From: Polynucleobacter hirudinilacicola
GTDB taxonomy: Bacteria > Pseudomonadota > Gammaproteobacteria > Burkholderiales > Burkholderiaceae
NCBI RefSeq assembly: GCF_002192535.1
Contig: NZ_NAIA01000003.1
Span: forward strand, 1,052,777-1,116,776
Direction: 5' to 3'
Length of the DNA stretch: 64,000 bases
Part shown: positions 35,381 to 45,473 of the stretch, piece after piece
Position numbering within the stretch: position 1 is the stretch's first letter
Layout of the letters: each line of letters opens with the position of its first letter
Notes under the pieces: generated by a model
The model's input: the letters and a program-made list of their open reading frames with translations, nothing else
Told to the model about the DNA's origin: nothing
Databases searched by the model: none
Made by a program: the position numbers and the translations under genes

Positions 35381-37018
35381 TTAAGTCAACTCAGCTGCAG
35401 CAAAAAGCTCCTTGGTATAAATCTGGCGCGGATGTTTAATGAGGGTTTCGGTATCCCCAAACTCCACTACCTTGCCCTCCTTGAGCACCATCACCTCATG
35501 GGACATTGCTCTGATGACGGCTAAATCATGACTAATCATCAAGTAAGCTAAGTTGTACTTCTTCTGCAATTCAGTGAGCAGTGCCAATACTTGTTTTTGG
35601 ATTGAGACATCTAATGCAGAAGTAGGCTCATCCAATACCAAAATCTGTGGTCGCAAGATGAGTGCTCGCGCAATCGCAATCCGTTGCCTCTGTCCCCCAG
35701 AGAACTCATGTGGATAACGTGCAAGCGCTGATCGATCGATACCAACCTCTTTCAAAATATCCACCACACGATTTTCTCGTTCAGTTACTGAGAGTTTTGG
35801 AAAGTGCACATCCAATCCCTCAGCCACAATCTGCATCACGTTCATCCGCGGTGAGAGCGATCCAAATGGATCTTGAAAAATCACTTGCAGGCTTGAGCGC
35901 ATTGCACGACGCTCTACTGGTTTGAGTGTTTGCCAATCATTACCGAGAACATCTACATCACCACTAACCTGTGCTGCAGAATCTCCCAGCAAACCCAAGA
36001 CTGCCATACCCAGCGTAGTCTTGCCAGAGCCTGACTCACCAATCACACCAATAGTTTGACCTTGCTTCAGGGAGAAGCTCACCTTTTTTAATACCTTATG
36101 CGGTGGCGCTTTTTTAAACCAAGAGATGGATTCTGAACTTGGATAAGCCACTGATAACTCTTCTGTCTTCAGAAGTACTGGTGCTAGCGGCATTACTGGC
36201 GCCAAGTCCCGAACCGGCTCACTATTAACCAGTGCCTTTGTATAAGGATCGCTCGGTTGAGTAAAGACTTGTTTAGTTGGACCCGACTCCATCAAGTTAC
36301 CTTGATTTAATACTGCTACACGCTGAGCAAAGTGTTTTACTAAATTGAGATCATGGGTAATCAATAAGATGCCCATGCCCCCCTGATCTTTAGATTCTTC
36401 TTGGAGCTCTTTCAGTAAATCGAGAATCTGCAAACGCAAGCTCACATCTAGAGCGGTAGTCGGCTCATCTGCAATGAGTAAGCGTGGTTTACATGCCAAT
36501 GCCATCGCAATCATGGCGCGCTGTCTTTGACCGCCTGAGAGTTGGTGTGGATAGGAGTGGAAACGGCGCTCAGGCTCTGGAATGCCAGTCTTTTTCAGTA
36601 AATCAATCGCTGCATCAATGCAATCTGCTTTAGACATTAAAGGCTGATAGATTTGTACTGCCTCAATGATTTGATTGCCAACTGTAAATAATGGATTGAG
36701 AGCAGTCATCGGCTCCTGAAACACCATAGCAATTTCTCGACCACGGATTTCGCGAATATCTTGAATGGGCAATGAGAGTAAATCAACTGTGCCCTGCCCG
36801 TCTTTACGATTCCACAGAATCTTTCCAGAAACTTTGGCCCCCTCTGGCTCAAGTCTTAAAGGAGCTAAGGCGGTAAGCGTCTTACCAGAGCCTGATTCAC
36901 CTACCAATGCAACACGTTCACCAATCCCAATTTCTAAATCAAGATGACTAACGGCAAACTTTTGACGGCGACCTGATCCAAATGAAATGGAGAAATCTTC
37001 ATAGCGCAGCAAGCTCAT
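35381..37018 (-). CDS. yejF: ABC transporter ATP-binding protein YejF (dual ATPase)
   Basis: This energises the YejABEF peptide importer. The 545-residue product has two ABC domains in one chain, each with Walker A GESGSGKT (near residues 39 and 317), and signatures LSGGQRQRAMIAMA and FSGGQRQRIAIARA, plus Walker B LLIADEPTTALDV and ILVLDEPTSALDV. It is the last gene of the operon; its ATG overlaps yejE by four bases. Members take up oligopeptides and microcin C. Confidence 0.96.
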   Translation of the reverse strand: MSLLRYEDFSISFGSGRRQKFAVSHLDLEIGIGERVALVGESGSGKTLTALAPLRLEPEGAKVSGKILWNRKDGQGTVDLLSLPIQDIREIRGREIAMVFQEPMTALNPLFTVGNQIIEAVQIYQPLMSKADCIDAAIDLLKKTGIPEPERRFHSYPHQLSGGQRQRAMIAMALACKPRLLIADEPTTALDVSLRLQILDLLKELQEESKDQGGMGILLITHDLNLVKHFAQRVAVLNQGNLMESGPTKQVFTQPSDPYTKALVNSEPVRDLAPVMPLAPVLLKTEELSVAYPSSESISWFKKAPPHKVLKKVSFSLKQGQTIGVIGESGSGKTTLGMAVLGLLGDSAAQVSGDVDVLGNDWQTLKPVERRAMRSSLQVIFQDPFGSLSPRMNVMQIVAEGLDVHFPKLSVTERENRVVDILKEVGIDRSALARYPHEFSGGQRQRIAIARALILRPQILVLDEPTSALDVSIQKQVLALLTELQKKYNLAYLMISHDLAVIRAMSHEVMVLKEGKVVEFGDTETLIKHPRQIYTKELFAAAELT

Positions 37019-38040
37019 GAACGACCTCCGCTCATCGCGCCAGACTTACGAGAATCAAACGCATCTCGCAAAGCTTCGCCCATAAAAGTGAGTAGAAGCA
37101 ATGTGGCTACTAAAACAATGAAGGTGGATAGTGAAATCCACCAAGCATCCAGGTTACCTTTACCTTGAGAGAGCAACTCGCCCAGGCTTGGGGTACCAGG
37201 CGGTACGCCAAGACCCAAGAAGTCCAAACTCGTCAGCGACAAAATGGCCGCACTCATGCGAAACGGTAAAAAAGTGATTACCGGAGTCAAACTGTTCGGC
37301 AGAATATGTCGCCACATGATTTGCACATTCGTTAATCCCAGTGCTCGCGCTGCACGGACATACTCTAAAGCGCGATTGCGAAAGAATTCTGCACGCACAT
37401 AATCCGATAATCCCATCCATCCAAACGCTGCCAAGAGGATGATCAAGAGAGAAACGCTAGGATTAAAGATCGAAGCAAAAATAATCAATAGATATAACTC
37501 TGGCATAGCTGACCAAATCTCAATCAGCCTTTGCGAGACCAGATCAAATTTACCGCCAAAGAATCCCATCAGAGATCCCGTAATGATGCCGACCGTCACG
37601 CCTACGATGGTGAGAGCCAAACCAAACAAAATGGATAAGCGGAAACCATAAATCAGACGCGCCAAGACATCGCGCCCACGATCATCCGTTCCTAACCAGT
37701 TCTCGGTTGAGGGTGGCGCAGGATTGGGAACCTGAGAGAAGTAATTGAGAGTCTCGTAGCTGTAGTGAATTGGGGGATAGATTGCCCAATTACCATTGCT
37801 CGTAATGTTGCGACGAATATCGGGATCCAAGAAGTCTGTTGGGGTTGAGAAGTCCCCGCCGAATACCGTTTCTGCATGACTCTTGGCAATCGGAAAATAG
37901 AATTGTCCTTCGTAGCGCACAACTAAAGGCTTGTCATTGGCAATCAGCTCGGCACACATGGATAAGCCAAACAGGACCATAAAGATCCAGAGACTCGCGT
38001 AACCTACGCGACTGTGCTTGAAGCGCTGCCAACGACTCAT
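37015..38040 (-). CDS. yejE: ABC transporter permease YejE
   Basis: This is the inner-membrane permease of the Yej importer, 341 residues. The binding-protein-dependent transport domain is seen in RLIYGFRLSILFGLALTIVGVT and the EAA loop EYVRAARALGLTNVQIMWRHILPN. The long N-terminal periplasmic insert with LGTDDRGRDVLAR is usual for YejE/DppC-type permeases. It overlaps yejB and yejF by four bases each. Confidence 0.96.
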   Translation of the reverse strand: MSRWQRFKHSRVGYASLWIFMVLFGLSMCAELIANDKPLVVRYEGQFYFPIAKSHAETVFGGDFSTPTDFLDPDIRRNITSNGNWAIYPPIHYSYETLNYFSQVPNPAPPSTENWLGTDDRGRDVLARLIYGFRLSILFGLALTIVGVTVGIITGSLMGFFGGKFDLVSQRLIEIWSAMPELYLLIIFASIFNPSVSLLIILLAAFGWMGLSDYVRAEFFRNRALEYVRAARALGLTNVQIMWRHILPNSLTPVITFLPFRMSAAILSLTSLDFLGLGVPPGTPSLGELLSQGKGNLDAWWISLSTFIVLVATLLLLTFMGEALRDAFDSRKSGAMSGGRS

Positions 38041-39113
38041 GAGCCACCTCCAGCACCAAACTGAATACGAGGATCAATGTAAACATAGCAAAGATCAGAA
38101 ATGAGTTTGGTAAACAGGCCAATCAAGGTAAATAAATATAGGGTGCCGAATACTACTGGGTAATCCCTGCGCATTACAGACTCATAGGAGAGTAAACCGA
38201 GACCATCCAATGAAAAGAGTGTCTCAATCAGGAGTGAACCCGTAAAGAATGCACCAATAAATGCCGCCGGAAAGCCTGTCACCAGAGGCAATAGCGCATT
38301 ACGGAATACATGCTTCCAGAGAACTTGCTTTTCAGTAAGTCCCTTTGCTCTCGCGGTCAACACATACTGCTTACGAATCTCTTCTAAGAAAGAGTTCTTA
38401 GTTAGCATGGTGATGACGGCAAAACTACCCAGCACAGAGGCAGTAATTGGCAGAACCAAATGCCACAAATAGTCCATTACCTTGCCAATCAAACTCAAAT
38501 CACTCCAATTGTCTGAAGTCAGCCCTCGCAACGGAAATATATGCAAGAAGCTGCCGCCACCAAAGATAACCAATAACAAAACGCCCAAGACAAATCCTGG
38601 AATCGCATAACCTACCAAAATGATGCTGCTTGTCACGGCATCAAAACGAGAGCCATCACGCACTGCTTTTGCAATGCCTAACGGAATCGAAACTAAATAG
38701 GTAATGAAGAAAGTCCATAAACCAATACTGATGGACACTGGAAGTTTTGAGACCACCAATCCCCAGACGCTTTGATGTTGGTAATAACTTTGACCTAAAT
38801 CGAAGCGAGCAAAGCGCCCTAACATCATGAAGTAACGCTCTAAAGGTGGCTTATCAAAGCCGTATAGTGCTTTCACTTCCTCTAGACGTTGCGCATCAAT
38901 GCCTTGACGGCCACGATAAGTAGCCCCAGCACCAGAAGACTCAGAACCTCCTACTGCAGCATCGCCTTTGCCCTTGAGCTCCAACACCATTTGCTCAACT
39001 GGGCCACCTGGCACAAACTGCACTACTGCAAAGGTCAAGGTCAATACACCCAAGAGCGTTGGGATCATGAGCAGTAAGCGTTTGAAAATATAGGCGCGCA
39101 TTTGTGCTTGCAT
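38037..39113 (-). CDS. yejB: ABC transporter permease YejB
   Basis: This is the second permease of the Yej importer, 358 residues. The N-terminal AYIFKRLLLMIPTLLGVLTLTFAVVQFVPGGPVEQM is diagnostic, with the EAA loop KQYVLTARAKGLTEKQVLWKHVFRNALLP. The ATG shares a base with the yejA stop (TAATG). A segment with KGDAAVGGSESSGAGATYRG (residues 45-64) is the usual periplasmic insert. Confidence 0.96.
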   Translation of the reverse strand: MQAQMRAYIFKRLLLMIPTLLGVLTLTFAVVQFVPGGPVEQMVLELKGKGDAAVGGSESSGAGATYRGRQGIDAQRLEEVKALYGFDKPPLERYFMMLGRFARFDLGQSYYQHQSVWGLVVSKLPVSISIGLWTFFITYLVSIPLGIAKAVRDGSRFDAVTSSIILVGYAIPGFVLGVLLLVIFGGGSFLHIFPLRGLTSDNWSDLSLIGKVMDYLWHLVLPITASVLGSFAVITMLTKNSFLEEIRKQYVLTARAKGLTEKQVLWKHVFRNALLPLVTGFPAAFIGAFFTGSLLIETLFSLDGLGLLSYESVMRRDYPVVFGTLYLFTLIGLFTKLISDLCYVYIDPRIQFGAGGGS

Positions 39114-40981
39114 TATTTAGCCTCTTCTTTCCACCAGTTTTGCATAATCCAAGGCTCTGCCTGGTAATACAAAGGTGGCTCTGGGTAACGCATCTCTTTA
39201 CGGAAGGCTACGCGATGGGTTGGGTTATACCACTGCGGAATAACGTAGTAGCTATTCCAGAGAACGCGATCCAGCGCCCTACAAGCAGCGCGTAACTCTT
39301 CTCGATTTTGAGCCTTAGTAATCTCTTCAACTAACGCATCTACCACGGGAGACCGGATGCCGATGATATTGTCAGAGCCCTTCTCCTTGGCAGCCTCACT
39401 GCCAAATCGATCCCACAATTCATTACCGGGGTTTTGTGAGTCTGGAAAACGCGTTGTTGTCATATCAAAGTCGTATTCATTCATCCGCTTTTGATACAGA
39501 GCAAAATCACTCGTACGAATATCTAGCTGAATGCCTAGCTTTTCTAAGTTACGACTGTAAGCAGAAATCACTCTTAAGAAGAATCCGCCGTTTTCTACCA
39601 TCTCCATCCGGAAAGGTTCACCCCTTTCATTCCGCAGTGCGCCATCACGGTACTGCCAGCCAGCATGCATCAATAGTTCGCGGGCTTTCTTGAGATTCTG
39701 CCGCAGACTATCTGGTGACTTGGTTGAAGGTGGTGCCGGCATCGGACCAAAGACTGCATCAGGCACCCATTGTGGATACTTAGCCTTGAGCGGTCTGAGT
39801 AGTTTCAACTCAGCTTCAGTAGGTTTGCGTGGGCCATCAAAGTTGGCACTTAAATCACTATTGGTGAAGTAGCTGTTAATACGGCCATATTGATCAAAAA
39901 ATATTTGGCGGTTGAGCCATTCGAAATCCAAAGCCAAACCCAATGCTTGACGAACACGCACATCCTGGAAAATCGGTTTGCGTACATTCATGGCAAAACC
40001 TTGCATACCAGCACCGTTGTGATTGATAAAGGCTTTTCTTAAAAGCGTTCCATTATCAAACTTGGAACCCACATAACCCTTCGCCCAAATCTTGGCGCGG
40101 TATTCCACAATCGCATCAAACTCACCTGCTTTAAATGCTTCGAGGCGAACTGCATCGTCGCTGTACAGCTTGTAGAGCACACGATCAAAGTTATAAAAAC
40201 CCACCCGCACATTGAGGGGTTTACTTAATTGATCGGCCCAGTATTGGGGGTTGCGCTTGTAGACAATCGACTTACCAGCCTTAAAAGACTCAATCAGGTA
40301 GGGGCCGCTACCCACTGGAGCCTCAAAGGCAATCTTCTCAAAAGGAACAATCGTACCGTCAGGTTTCTTTCCCCAGTTACGAGAAAAGATGGGGAGCGTT
40401 CCTACCAAGATGGGTAGCTCAGCATTGTTGTTTTTGAAATCAAACCGCACTACTCGCTCGGAAAGCACAATTGCTTCTTTAACATCTGCAAAGGTAGTTT
40501 TATAGCGCGGATGTGCTTTGCCACTCATTAAGACATCAAAACTGTGTTTAACATCTGCAGCTAAAACAGGAGTGCCATCCGAAAACTGAGCCTGTGAGCG
40601 AATGCGAAACGTTACCGACTTATGGTCTGGAGCCACTGCGATATCTTCAGCTAGCAAACCATAAATACTAGAAACTTCATCTGCACTCCCTTCGGCCAAT
40701 GATTCAAACATCAAATCAATTCCGGGAGCGGTGACACCTCGGAGCGTAAATGGATTGAACTTATCAAAACTCGTTCTTTGACCTGGATTAGGCAAAGTTA
40801 GGGTGCCACCCCTGGGCGCATTGGGATTCACATAATCAAAATGGGCAAATCCATCCGCATATTTCGGTTTACCGTACTGGGAAATCCCTTGAGCTGCCTG
40901 TGCTGCATTGGCCCCAAGCGCTACTAGCATGGCGATTAGCAAGAATTGGATGAGGTGGCGAATGGGGCTTAGGGTAGGCAT
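39113..40981 (-). CDS. yejA: Extracellular solute-binding protein YejA (SBP family 5)
   Basis: This is the periplasmic binding protein of the Yej importer, 622 residues. A signal peptide ends at about residue 29 (ANAAQAAQG). Family motifs are HFDYVNPNAPRGGTLTLPNPG, YGLLAEDIAVAPDHKSVTFRIRSQAQFSDGTPVLAADVKHSFD and VRQALGLALDFEWLNRQIFFDQYGRINSYFTNSDL. Yej-type proteins bind oligopeptides and microcin C. It heads the four-gene operon. The divergent fabI start is only 50 bases away, so promoters must overlap or lie inside the genes. Confidence 0.95.
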   Translation of the reverse strand: MPTLSPIRHLIQFLLIAMLVALGANAAQAAQGISQYGKPKYADGFAHFDYVNPNAPRGGTLTLPNPGQRTSFDKFNPFTLRGVTAPGIDLMFESLAEGSADEVSSIYGLLAEDIAVAPDHKSVTFRIRSQAQFSDGTPVLAADVKHSFDVLMSGKAHPRYKTTFADVKEAIVLSERVVRFDFKNNNAELPILVGTLPIFSRNWGKKPDGTIVPFEKIAFEAPVGSGPYLIESFKAGKSIVYKRNPQYWADQLSKPLNVRVGFYNFDRVLYKLYSDDAVRLEAFKAGEFDAIVEYRAKIWAKGYVGSKFDNGTLLRKAFINHNGAGMQGFAMNVRKPIFQDVRVRQALGLALDFEWLNRQIFFDQYGRINSYFTNSDLSANFDGPRKPTEAELKLLRPLKAKYPQWVPDAVFGPMPAPPSTKSPDSLRQNLKKARELLMHAGWQYRDGALRNERGEPFRMEMVENGGFFLRVISAYSRNLEKLGIQLDIRTSDFALYQKRMNEYDFDMTTTRFPDSQNPGNELWDRFGSEAAKEKGSDNIIGIRSPVVDALVEEITKAQNREELRAACRALDRVLWNSYYVIPQWYNPTHRVAFRKEMRYPEPPLYYQAEPWIMQNWWKEEAK

Positions 40982-41031
40982 ATATGCAACAATTGTAGAT
41001 AGCTAATCATATTTGAAGCAAAGGACACAAC

Positions 41032-41817
41032 ATGGGCTTTCTCTCCGGCAAAAAAATCCTCATTACCGGCCTTCTCTCTAACCGCTCTATTGCCTATGGC
41101 ATTGCCAAAGCATGTCACCGTGAAGGCGCAGAATTGGCCTTTACCTACGTAGGCGAGCGCTTTAAGGACCGGATTGTCGATTTTGCAAAAGAATTCAATA
41201 CCGAACTCATTTTTGACTGTGACGTCGGTAGCGATGAGCAGATTTCAGCTCTCTTTCAGGATTTAGCCAAATCTTGGCCTCAATTTGATGGCTTTGTGCA
41301 TGCGATTGGCTTTGCCCCAAGAGAGGCAATTGCTGGTGATTTCTTGGAAGGCCTCTCTCGCGAAGGCTTCAAAATTGCCCACGACATTTCTGCATACAGC
41401 TTTCCTGCAATGGCAAAAGAAGCATTACCGATGTTGCGTGACAAATCCTCACTACTGACATTGACTTACTTAGGTTCAATGAAGAATGTTCCAAACTACA
41501 ACACCATGGGTTTAGCAAAAGCATCTTTAGAGGCATCTGTGCGTTACCTTGCCGGATCAGTTGGTCCTAAAGGTATTCGCGCAAATGGCATCTCTGCTGG
41601 CCCGATTAAAACTTTAGCTGCTTCTGGCATCAAAGGCTTTGGCAAAATTTTAGAAGCCGTAGAGCAAACCGCTCCATTGCGTCGCAACGTCACGATTGAT
41701 GATGTTGGTAATACCGCAGCATTCTTATTATCTGATTTAGCCAACGGCATTACCGCTGAAATCATCTACGTTGATAACGGCTTTAGCCAAGTTGTTGGTG
41801 GAATGGAAGACGCTTGA
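41032..41817 (+). CDS. fabI: Enoyl-[acyl-carrier-protein] reductase FabI
   Basis: FabI catalyses the last reductive step of fatty acid elongation using NADH. The 261-residue short-chain dehydrogenase-type protein has the cofactor region [20 protein letters not shown], and the catalytic Y156-x6-K163 in [17 protein letters not shown], with Y146 in LTYLGS. An AAAGGA ribosome site precedes the ATG. The chrA-type gene begins within its stop codon, so the pair is co-transcribed. Confidence 0.97.
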   Translation: MGFLSGKKILITGLLSNRSIAYGIAKACHREGAELAFTYVGERFKDRIVDFAKEFNTELIFDCDVGSDEQISALFQDLAKSWPQFDGFVHAIGFAPREAIAGDFLEGLSREGFKIAHDISAYSFPAMAKEALPMLRDKSSLLTLTYLGSMKNVPNYNTMGLAKASLEASVRYLAGSVGPKGIRANGISAGPIKTLAASGIKGFGKILEAVEQTAPLRRNVTIDDVGNTAAFLLSDLANGITAEIIYVDNGFSQVVGGMEDA

Positions 41818-43142
41818 GCGTTCCACTCAGTGAAGCCCTGAAGTTTTGGGCCAAACTCGGCTTTATTAGTTTTGGTGGTCCAGCGGGACAAATCGCTGTT
41901 CTGCACCAAGAGTTGGTTGAGAAGCGTCGCTGGATTTCTGAGCGGCGCTTTTTACATGCACTCAACTATTGCATGCTGCTGCCTGGACCTGAAGCGCAAC
42001 AGCTAGTAACTTATATCGGCTGGCTCATGCATCGTAGTTGGGGTGGCATTCTGGCTGGCACTCTTTTTGTTTTGCCATCACTCTTTATTTTGATTGCGTT
42101 GTCGTGGATTTATCTCACCTTCGGTCAAGTGCCGTGGATCGCCGCAATCTTTTTTGGCATTAAACCCGCCGTAGTTGCGATTGTTTTACATGCAGCTATG
42201 CGTATTGGTAAGCGCACCCTTCACAACCAAGCATTAAAGTGGATTGCACTAGTCTCTTTTTTAGCTATCTTCATTTTGAATTTAGCCTTTCCGATCATCG
42301 TTCTGATTGCAGCAGCGATTGGTTACTGGGGAGGCAAGCGCTACCCCGAATATTTTCAGCAAACCGGTTCACATGGAAATTCCAAGGCAAGTAATTACGG
42401 TAGCGCCATCATCGATGACAATACCCCCACCCCCTTACACGCCCAATTTAATCTTCAGAAAACGATTAAACATAGTGCGATTGCATTTAGCTTGTGGCTA
42501 TTGCCGATTGCAGCATTGATTGCAATCTTTGGTTGGAAAACGCTCTTCCCGCAAATCGCTTGGTTCTTTACTAAAGCCGCCCTTCTGACCTTTGGTGGAG
42601 CCTACGCCGTACTGCCATATGTCTATCAAGGTGCAGTAGATCATTTTCATTGGCTCAGCGCCAATCAAATGATTGATGGTTTAGCGCTTGGAGAAACTAC
42701 ACCCGGACCACTCATCATGGTCGTCGCTTTTGTTGGTTACTTAGCTGGTCATATCCAACATTTAATTGGTAATAGCAATCCATTTTGGTTTGGCGTGCTT
42801 GGGGCTTGCGTTGCTACTTGGTTTACTTTTTTACCTTCCTTCTTTTTTATTCTGGTGGGTGGGCCTCTGATTGAGTCTACTCACGGCAAACTAGGGTTTA
42901 CTGCACCATTGACTGCGATTACTGCTGCGGTAGTTGGCGTCATCGCCAATTTAGGGCTCTTTTTTGCCTATCATGTGTTTTTACCAAGCGGCTTAGGTGC
43001 TTCGATTTCCTGGATTTCAATAGTGATCTGCCTATTGGCTGGCTTGGCACTATTCAAATACCAAAAAGGGGTGATTACGGTCCTGGGAGGGTCTGCATTT
43101 GCTGGACTTCTCGCCTATCTGGCCGCAGTCTTAATGGGCTAA
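41814..43142 (+). CDS. chrA: Chromate transporter ChrA
   Basis: This is a bidomain CHR-family membrane protein of 442 residues, consistent with long-chain ChrA that exports chromate. The N-terminal half has [21 protein letters not shown] and the second half [31 protein letters not shown], the duplicated motif. The conserved [21 protein letters not shown] is present. The start is a TTG at 41814 overlapping the fabI stop (TTGA), so expression relies on coupling to fabI. Confidence 0.93.
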   Translation: MSVPLSEALKFWAKLGFISFGGPAGQIAVLHQELVEKRRWISERRFLHALNYCMLLPGPEAQQLVTYIGWLMHRSWGGILAGTLFVLPSLFILIALSWIYLTFGQVPWIAAIFFGIKPAVVAIVLHAAMRIGKRTLHNQALKWIALVSFLAIFILNLAFPIIVLIAAAIGYWGGKRYPEYFQQTGSHGNSKASNYGSAIIDDNTPTPLHAQFNLQKTIKHSAIAFSLWLLPIAALIAIFGWKTLFPQIAWFFTKAALLTFGGAYAVLPYVYQGAVDHFHWLSANQMIDGLALGETTPGPLIMVVAFVGYLAGHIQHLIGNSNPFWFGVLGACVATWFTFLPSFFFILVGGPLIESTHGKLGFTAPLTAITAAVVGVIANLGLFFAYHVFLPSGLGASISWISIVICLLAGLALFKYQKGVITVLGGSAFAGLLAYLAAVLMG

Positions 43143-43164
43143 GCGCTTCCCCAAGGTTGGCATA

Positions 43165-44050
43165 ATGGAACTTATGCGAATCGAACCTCAAACTATCACT
43201 CACTTACAAGAATGGCTTGGTAAAACCGAGTCTTTTCAGGATGCCGTTACGGCAGCCCCCGTGCGCGCCTTATCGGCAACCTTAAATCGCGACGATCCTC
43301 CGCCTAGTAAGGGCACTTTCTTGCCTGAGCTGTGGCACTGGCTTTATTTTTTGTCCGCACGCACCTCAATCTGAAATTGGTCCTGATGGTCATCCTAAGC
43401 GGGGCGGCTTTCTACCACCCGTTCCTCTGCCACGTCGCATGTGGGCAGGCAGTCGCATTGAATGGTTAGCACCACTTTCCGTTGGCGATGAGATTGAACG
43501 GGTTTCTAAAATTGAATCCGTTACTCATAAAGCAGGTCGTACCGGTGATTTGATTTTTGTCTTGGTCCAACATCAGATCTCAAATCAAAATGGTCTTGCG
43601 ATTATTGAAGAGCACGACATTGTTTATCGCGATGCGCCAGGACCGGATGACAAACCAGTTGCTCCTACACCCGCCCCAAGCAATGCTCAGTGGACAAAAA
43701 CGATTACGCCTGATGATGTCCTGCTCTTTCGCTACTCCGCTCTCACTTTTAACGGTCATCGCATTCATTACGATCGCAAATACGTTACTGAAGTAGAAGG
43801 CTATCCAGGATTAATTGTGCATGGCCCTTTGATTGCCACCTTGCTAGTGGATCTAGTACGTCAAAGCATTCCTGGCTGCAAGCTCAAGAGTTTTGAATTC
43901 CGTGCAATTCGCCCAACCTTTGATATCAATATTTTTAAGGTATCTGCCAAACCGGATTTAGAAAAAGATCCAAGTGGCAAAACAATTGCTGTTTGGGCAC
44001 AAGACCATGAGGGCTGGCTCACCATGCAAGCCACTGCTGTTTTGGCTTAA
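43165..44050 (+). pseudogene. MaoC/HTD2-type dehydratase (mesaconyl-C4-CoA or itaconyl-CoA hydratase-like), frameshifted
   Basis: Two frames together make one protein. The first (43165-43374) begins MELMRIEPQTITHLQEWLG and reaches LPELWHWLYFL; the second picks up at about 43355 and runs PHAPQSEIGPDGHPKRGGFL and on to 44050. Removing one base near 43347-43354 (T run, then GTCC) restores one continuous FAS1-like dehydratase of about 294 residues. The second half has the hotdog motif ALTFNGHRIHYDRKYV and YPGLIVHGPLIATLLVDLV with the catalytic histidine. The gene is probably broken unless the frame is corrected during expression or the base is a sequencing error. Neighbours suggest a role in C5-CoA metabolism. 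Confidence 0.88.
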
Positions 44051-44081
44051 TACACTAGCCCTGAATAAAAGGATATTTTTT

Positions 44082-45458
44082 ATGAGTACCGAACACTTAT
44101 CGCGCGAACTCGCTAGCTTTGCCGCTCATTTAAAAGCGAGTGATATTCCAAGTGATGTGATGAGCCGTGCCGAAGATTTACTAGTAGATTGGTTTGGCTC
44201 CGCAATTGCTGGCAAAGGCTCACGCCCTGTTGAAACCATTACCCAGTTTGCGCAAACCATGGGTGGTTTTGATAATAGCCACTCTGGTCCCTCAGAAATT
44301 CTGATCTCTCGCAAAAACTCGAGCCCTTTCTTAGCAGCGATGGCTAATGCAGCCGCTTCTCATGTGGCTGAGCAAGATGATGTGCATAACGGTTCCGTAT
44401 TTCATCCAGCTACCGTGGTATTTCCGCCTGCTTTAGCTTGTGCCCAAGCAATCGGCGCCTCTGGTGAAGATCTGTTAGTGGCATCAGTCGCAGGATATGA
44501 AGTCGGTATTCGGGTTGGTGAATTTTTGGGTCGCTCCCATTACAAAGTCTTTCACACCACAGGTACTGCAGGTACGATTGCCGCTGCAGCTGCTGTTGGT
44601 CGCCTCTTAAAACTATCGCCTGTACAAATGCTGCATGCCTTTGGCTCAGCCGGCACCCAATCTGCTGGTCTTTGGGAATTTTTGCGTGATGCTGCGGACT
44701 CCAAACAACTCCATACTGCGCATGCTGCGGCAACTGGCCTGATGTCGGCATATATTGCTCAAGCTGGGTTCACTGGCGCTGAGCACATCCTCGAGGGCAA
44801 ACAAGGCTTGGCTGCTGGGATGTCGAGTGATGCAGATCCTAAAAAACTCGTAGATCGATTGGGCACTCGGTGGGCTTTAGCGGAAACTAGCTTTAAGTTT
44901 CATGCTTCCTGTCGTCACACCCACCCGGCTGCGGATGCGCTATTGCAAGTGATGATAGCTAACAAACTCAAGCCTAGTGACATTGCCAAAGTAGAAACCT
45001 TAGTGCATCAAGGTGCGATTGATGTGTTGGGCCCTGTAACAAATCCTGCCACTGTGCATCAATCCAAGTTTTCAATGGGCACCGTACTTGCTCTAGTTGC
45101 CCACTATCAATTTGCTGGCCTTCAAGAATTCGATGAGCACTTTAAGGATGATGCCATTTGCTTATTCCGCGATCGCGTCACCATGATGCTGGATCCAGAA
45201 GTTGATAGCGCCTATCCACAACGCTGGATTGGCAAAGTCAAAGTACACCTCAATAACGGACAAATTTTGGATGGGCGCGTTGACGAGCCCAAAGGTGATC
45301 CTGGAAACACCTTAAGTCGCACTGAGATTACTGATAAGGCAATGCGCCTTGCTGCTTTTAGCAAAGGTGCAAGTCCTGCTGAGATGAGTAAAGCTATTGA
45401 TTCCTTGTGGAATATTCGCAAACAAGCCAAAGTAGGCCCTCTACTTCCAAGTAATTAA
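44082..45458 (+). CDS. MmgE/PrpD family protein
   Basis: The product is a 458-residue MmgE/PrpD-fold protein. Members include 2-methylcitrate dehydratase (PrpD) and cis-aconitate decarboxylase (which makes itaconate). The start at 44082 follows AAAGGA; a longer open frame overlaps the preceding gene and is rejected. Motifs seen: DLLVDWFGSAIAGKGSRPVETITQFAQ, ANAAASHVAEQDDVHNGSVFHPATVVFPPALA and FHASCRHTHPAADALLQVM. It stands between a MaoC-type hydratase and a CitE-type lyase, which points to a C5-dicarboxylate such as itaconate, mesaconate or citramalate. Exact substrate is unknown. Confidence 0.92.
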   Translation: MSTEHLSRELASFAAHLKASDIPSDVMSRAEDLLVDWFGSAIAGKGSRPVETITQFAQTMGGFDNSHSGPSEILISRKNSSPFLAAMANAAASHVAEQDDVHNGSVFHPATVVFPPALACAQAIGASGEDLLVASVAGYEVGIRVGEFLGRSHYKVFHTTGTAGTIAAAAAVGRLLKLSPVQMLHAFGSAGTQSAGLWEFLRDAADSKQLHTAHAAATGLMSAYIAQAGFTGAEHILEGKQGLAAGMSSDADPKKLVDRLGTRWALAETSFKFHASCRHTHPAADALLQVMIANKLKPSDIAKVETLVHQGAIDVLGPVTNPATVHQSKFSMGTVLALVAHYQFAGLQEFDEHFKDDAICLFRDRVTMMLDPEVDSAYPQRWIGKVKVHLNNGQILDGRVDEPKGDPGNTLSRTEITDKAMRLAAFSKGASPAEMSKAIDSLWNIRKQAKVGPLLPSN

Positions 45459-45473
45459 TACACTACACATCAT

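Noticed and set aside
43439..44050. Separate gene starting MWAGSRIEW
   Set aside because: It is the second half of the hydratase; the sequence just upstream in the same frame (PHAPQSEIGPDGHP) continues the family alignment.
43974..44081. Longer start for the MmgE/PrpD protein
   Set aside because: It lies inside the preceding hydratase gene; ATG 44082 has its own ribosome site.
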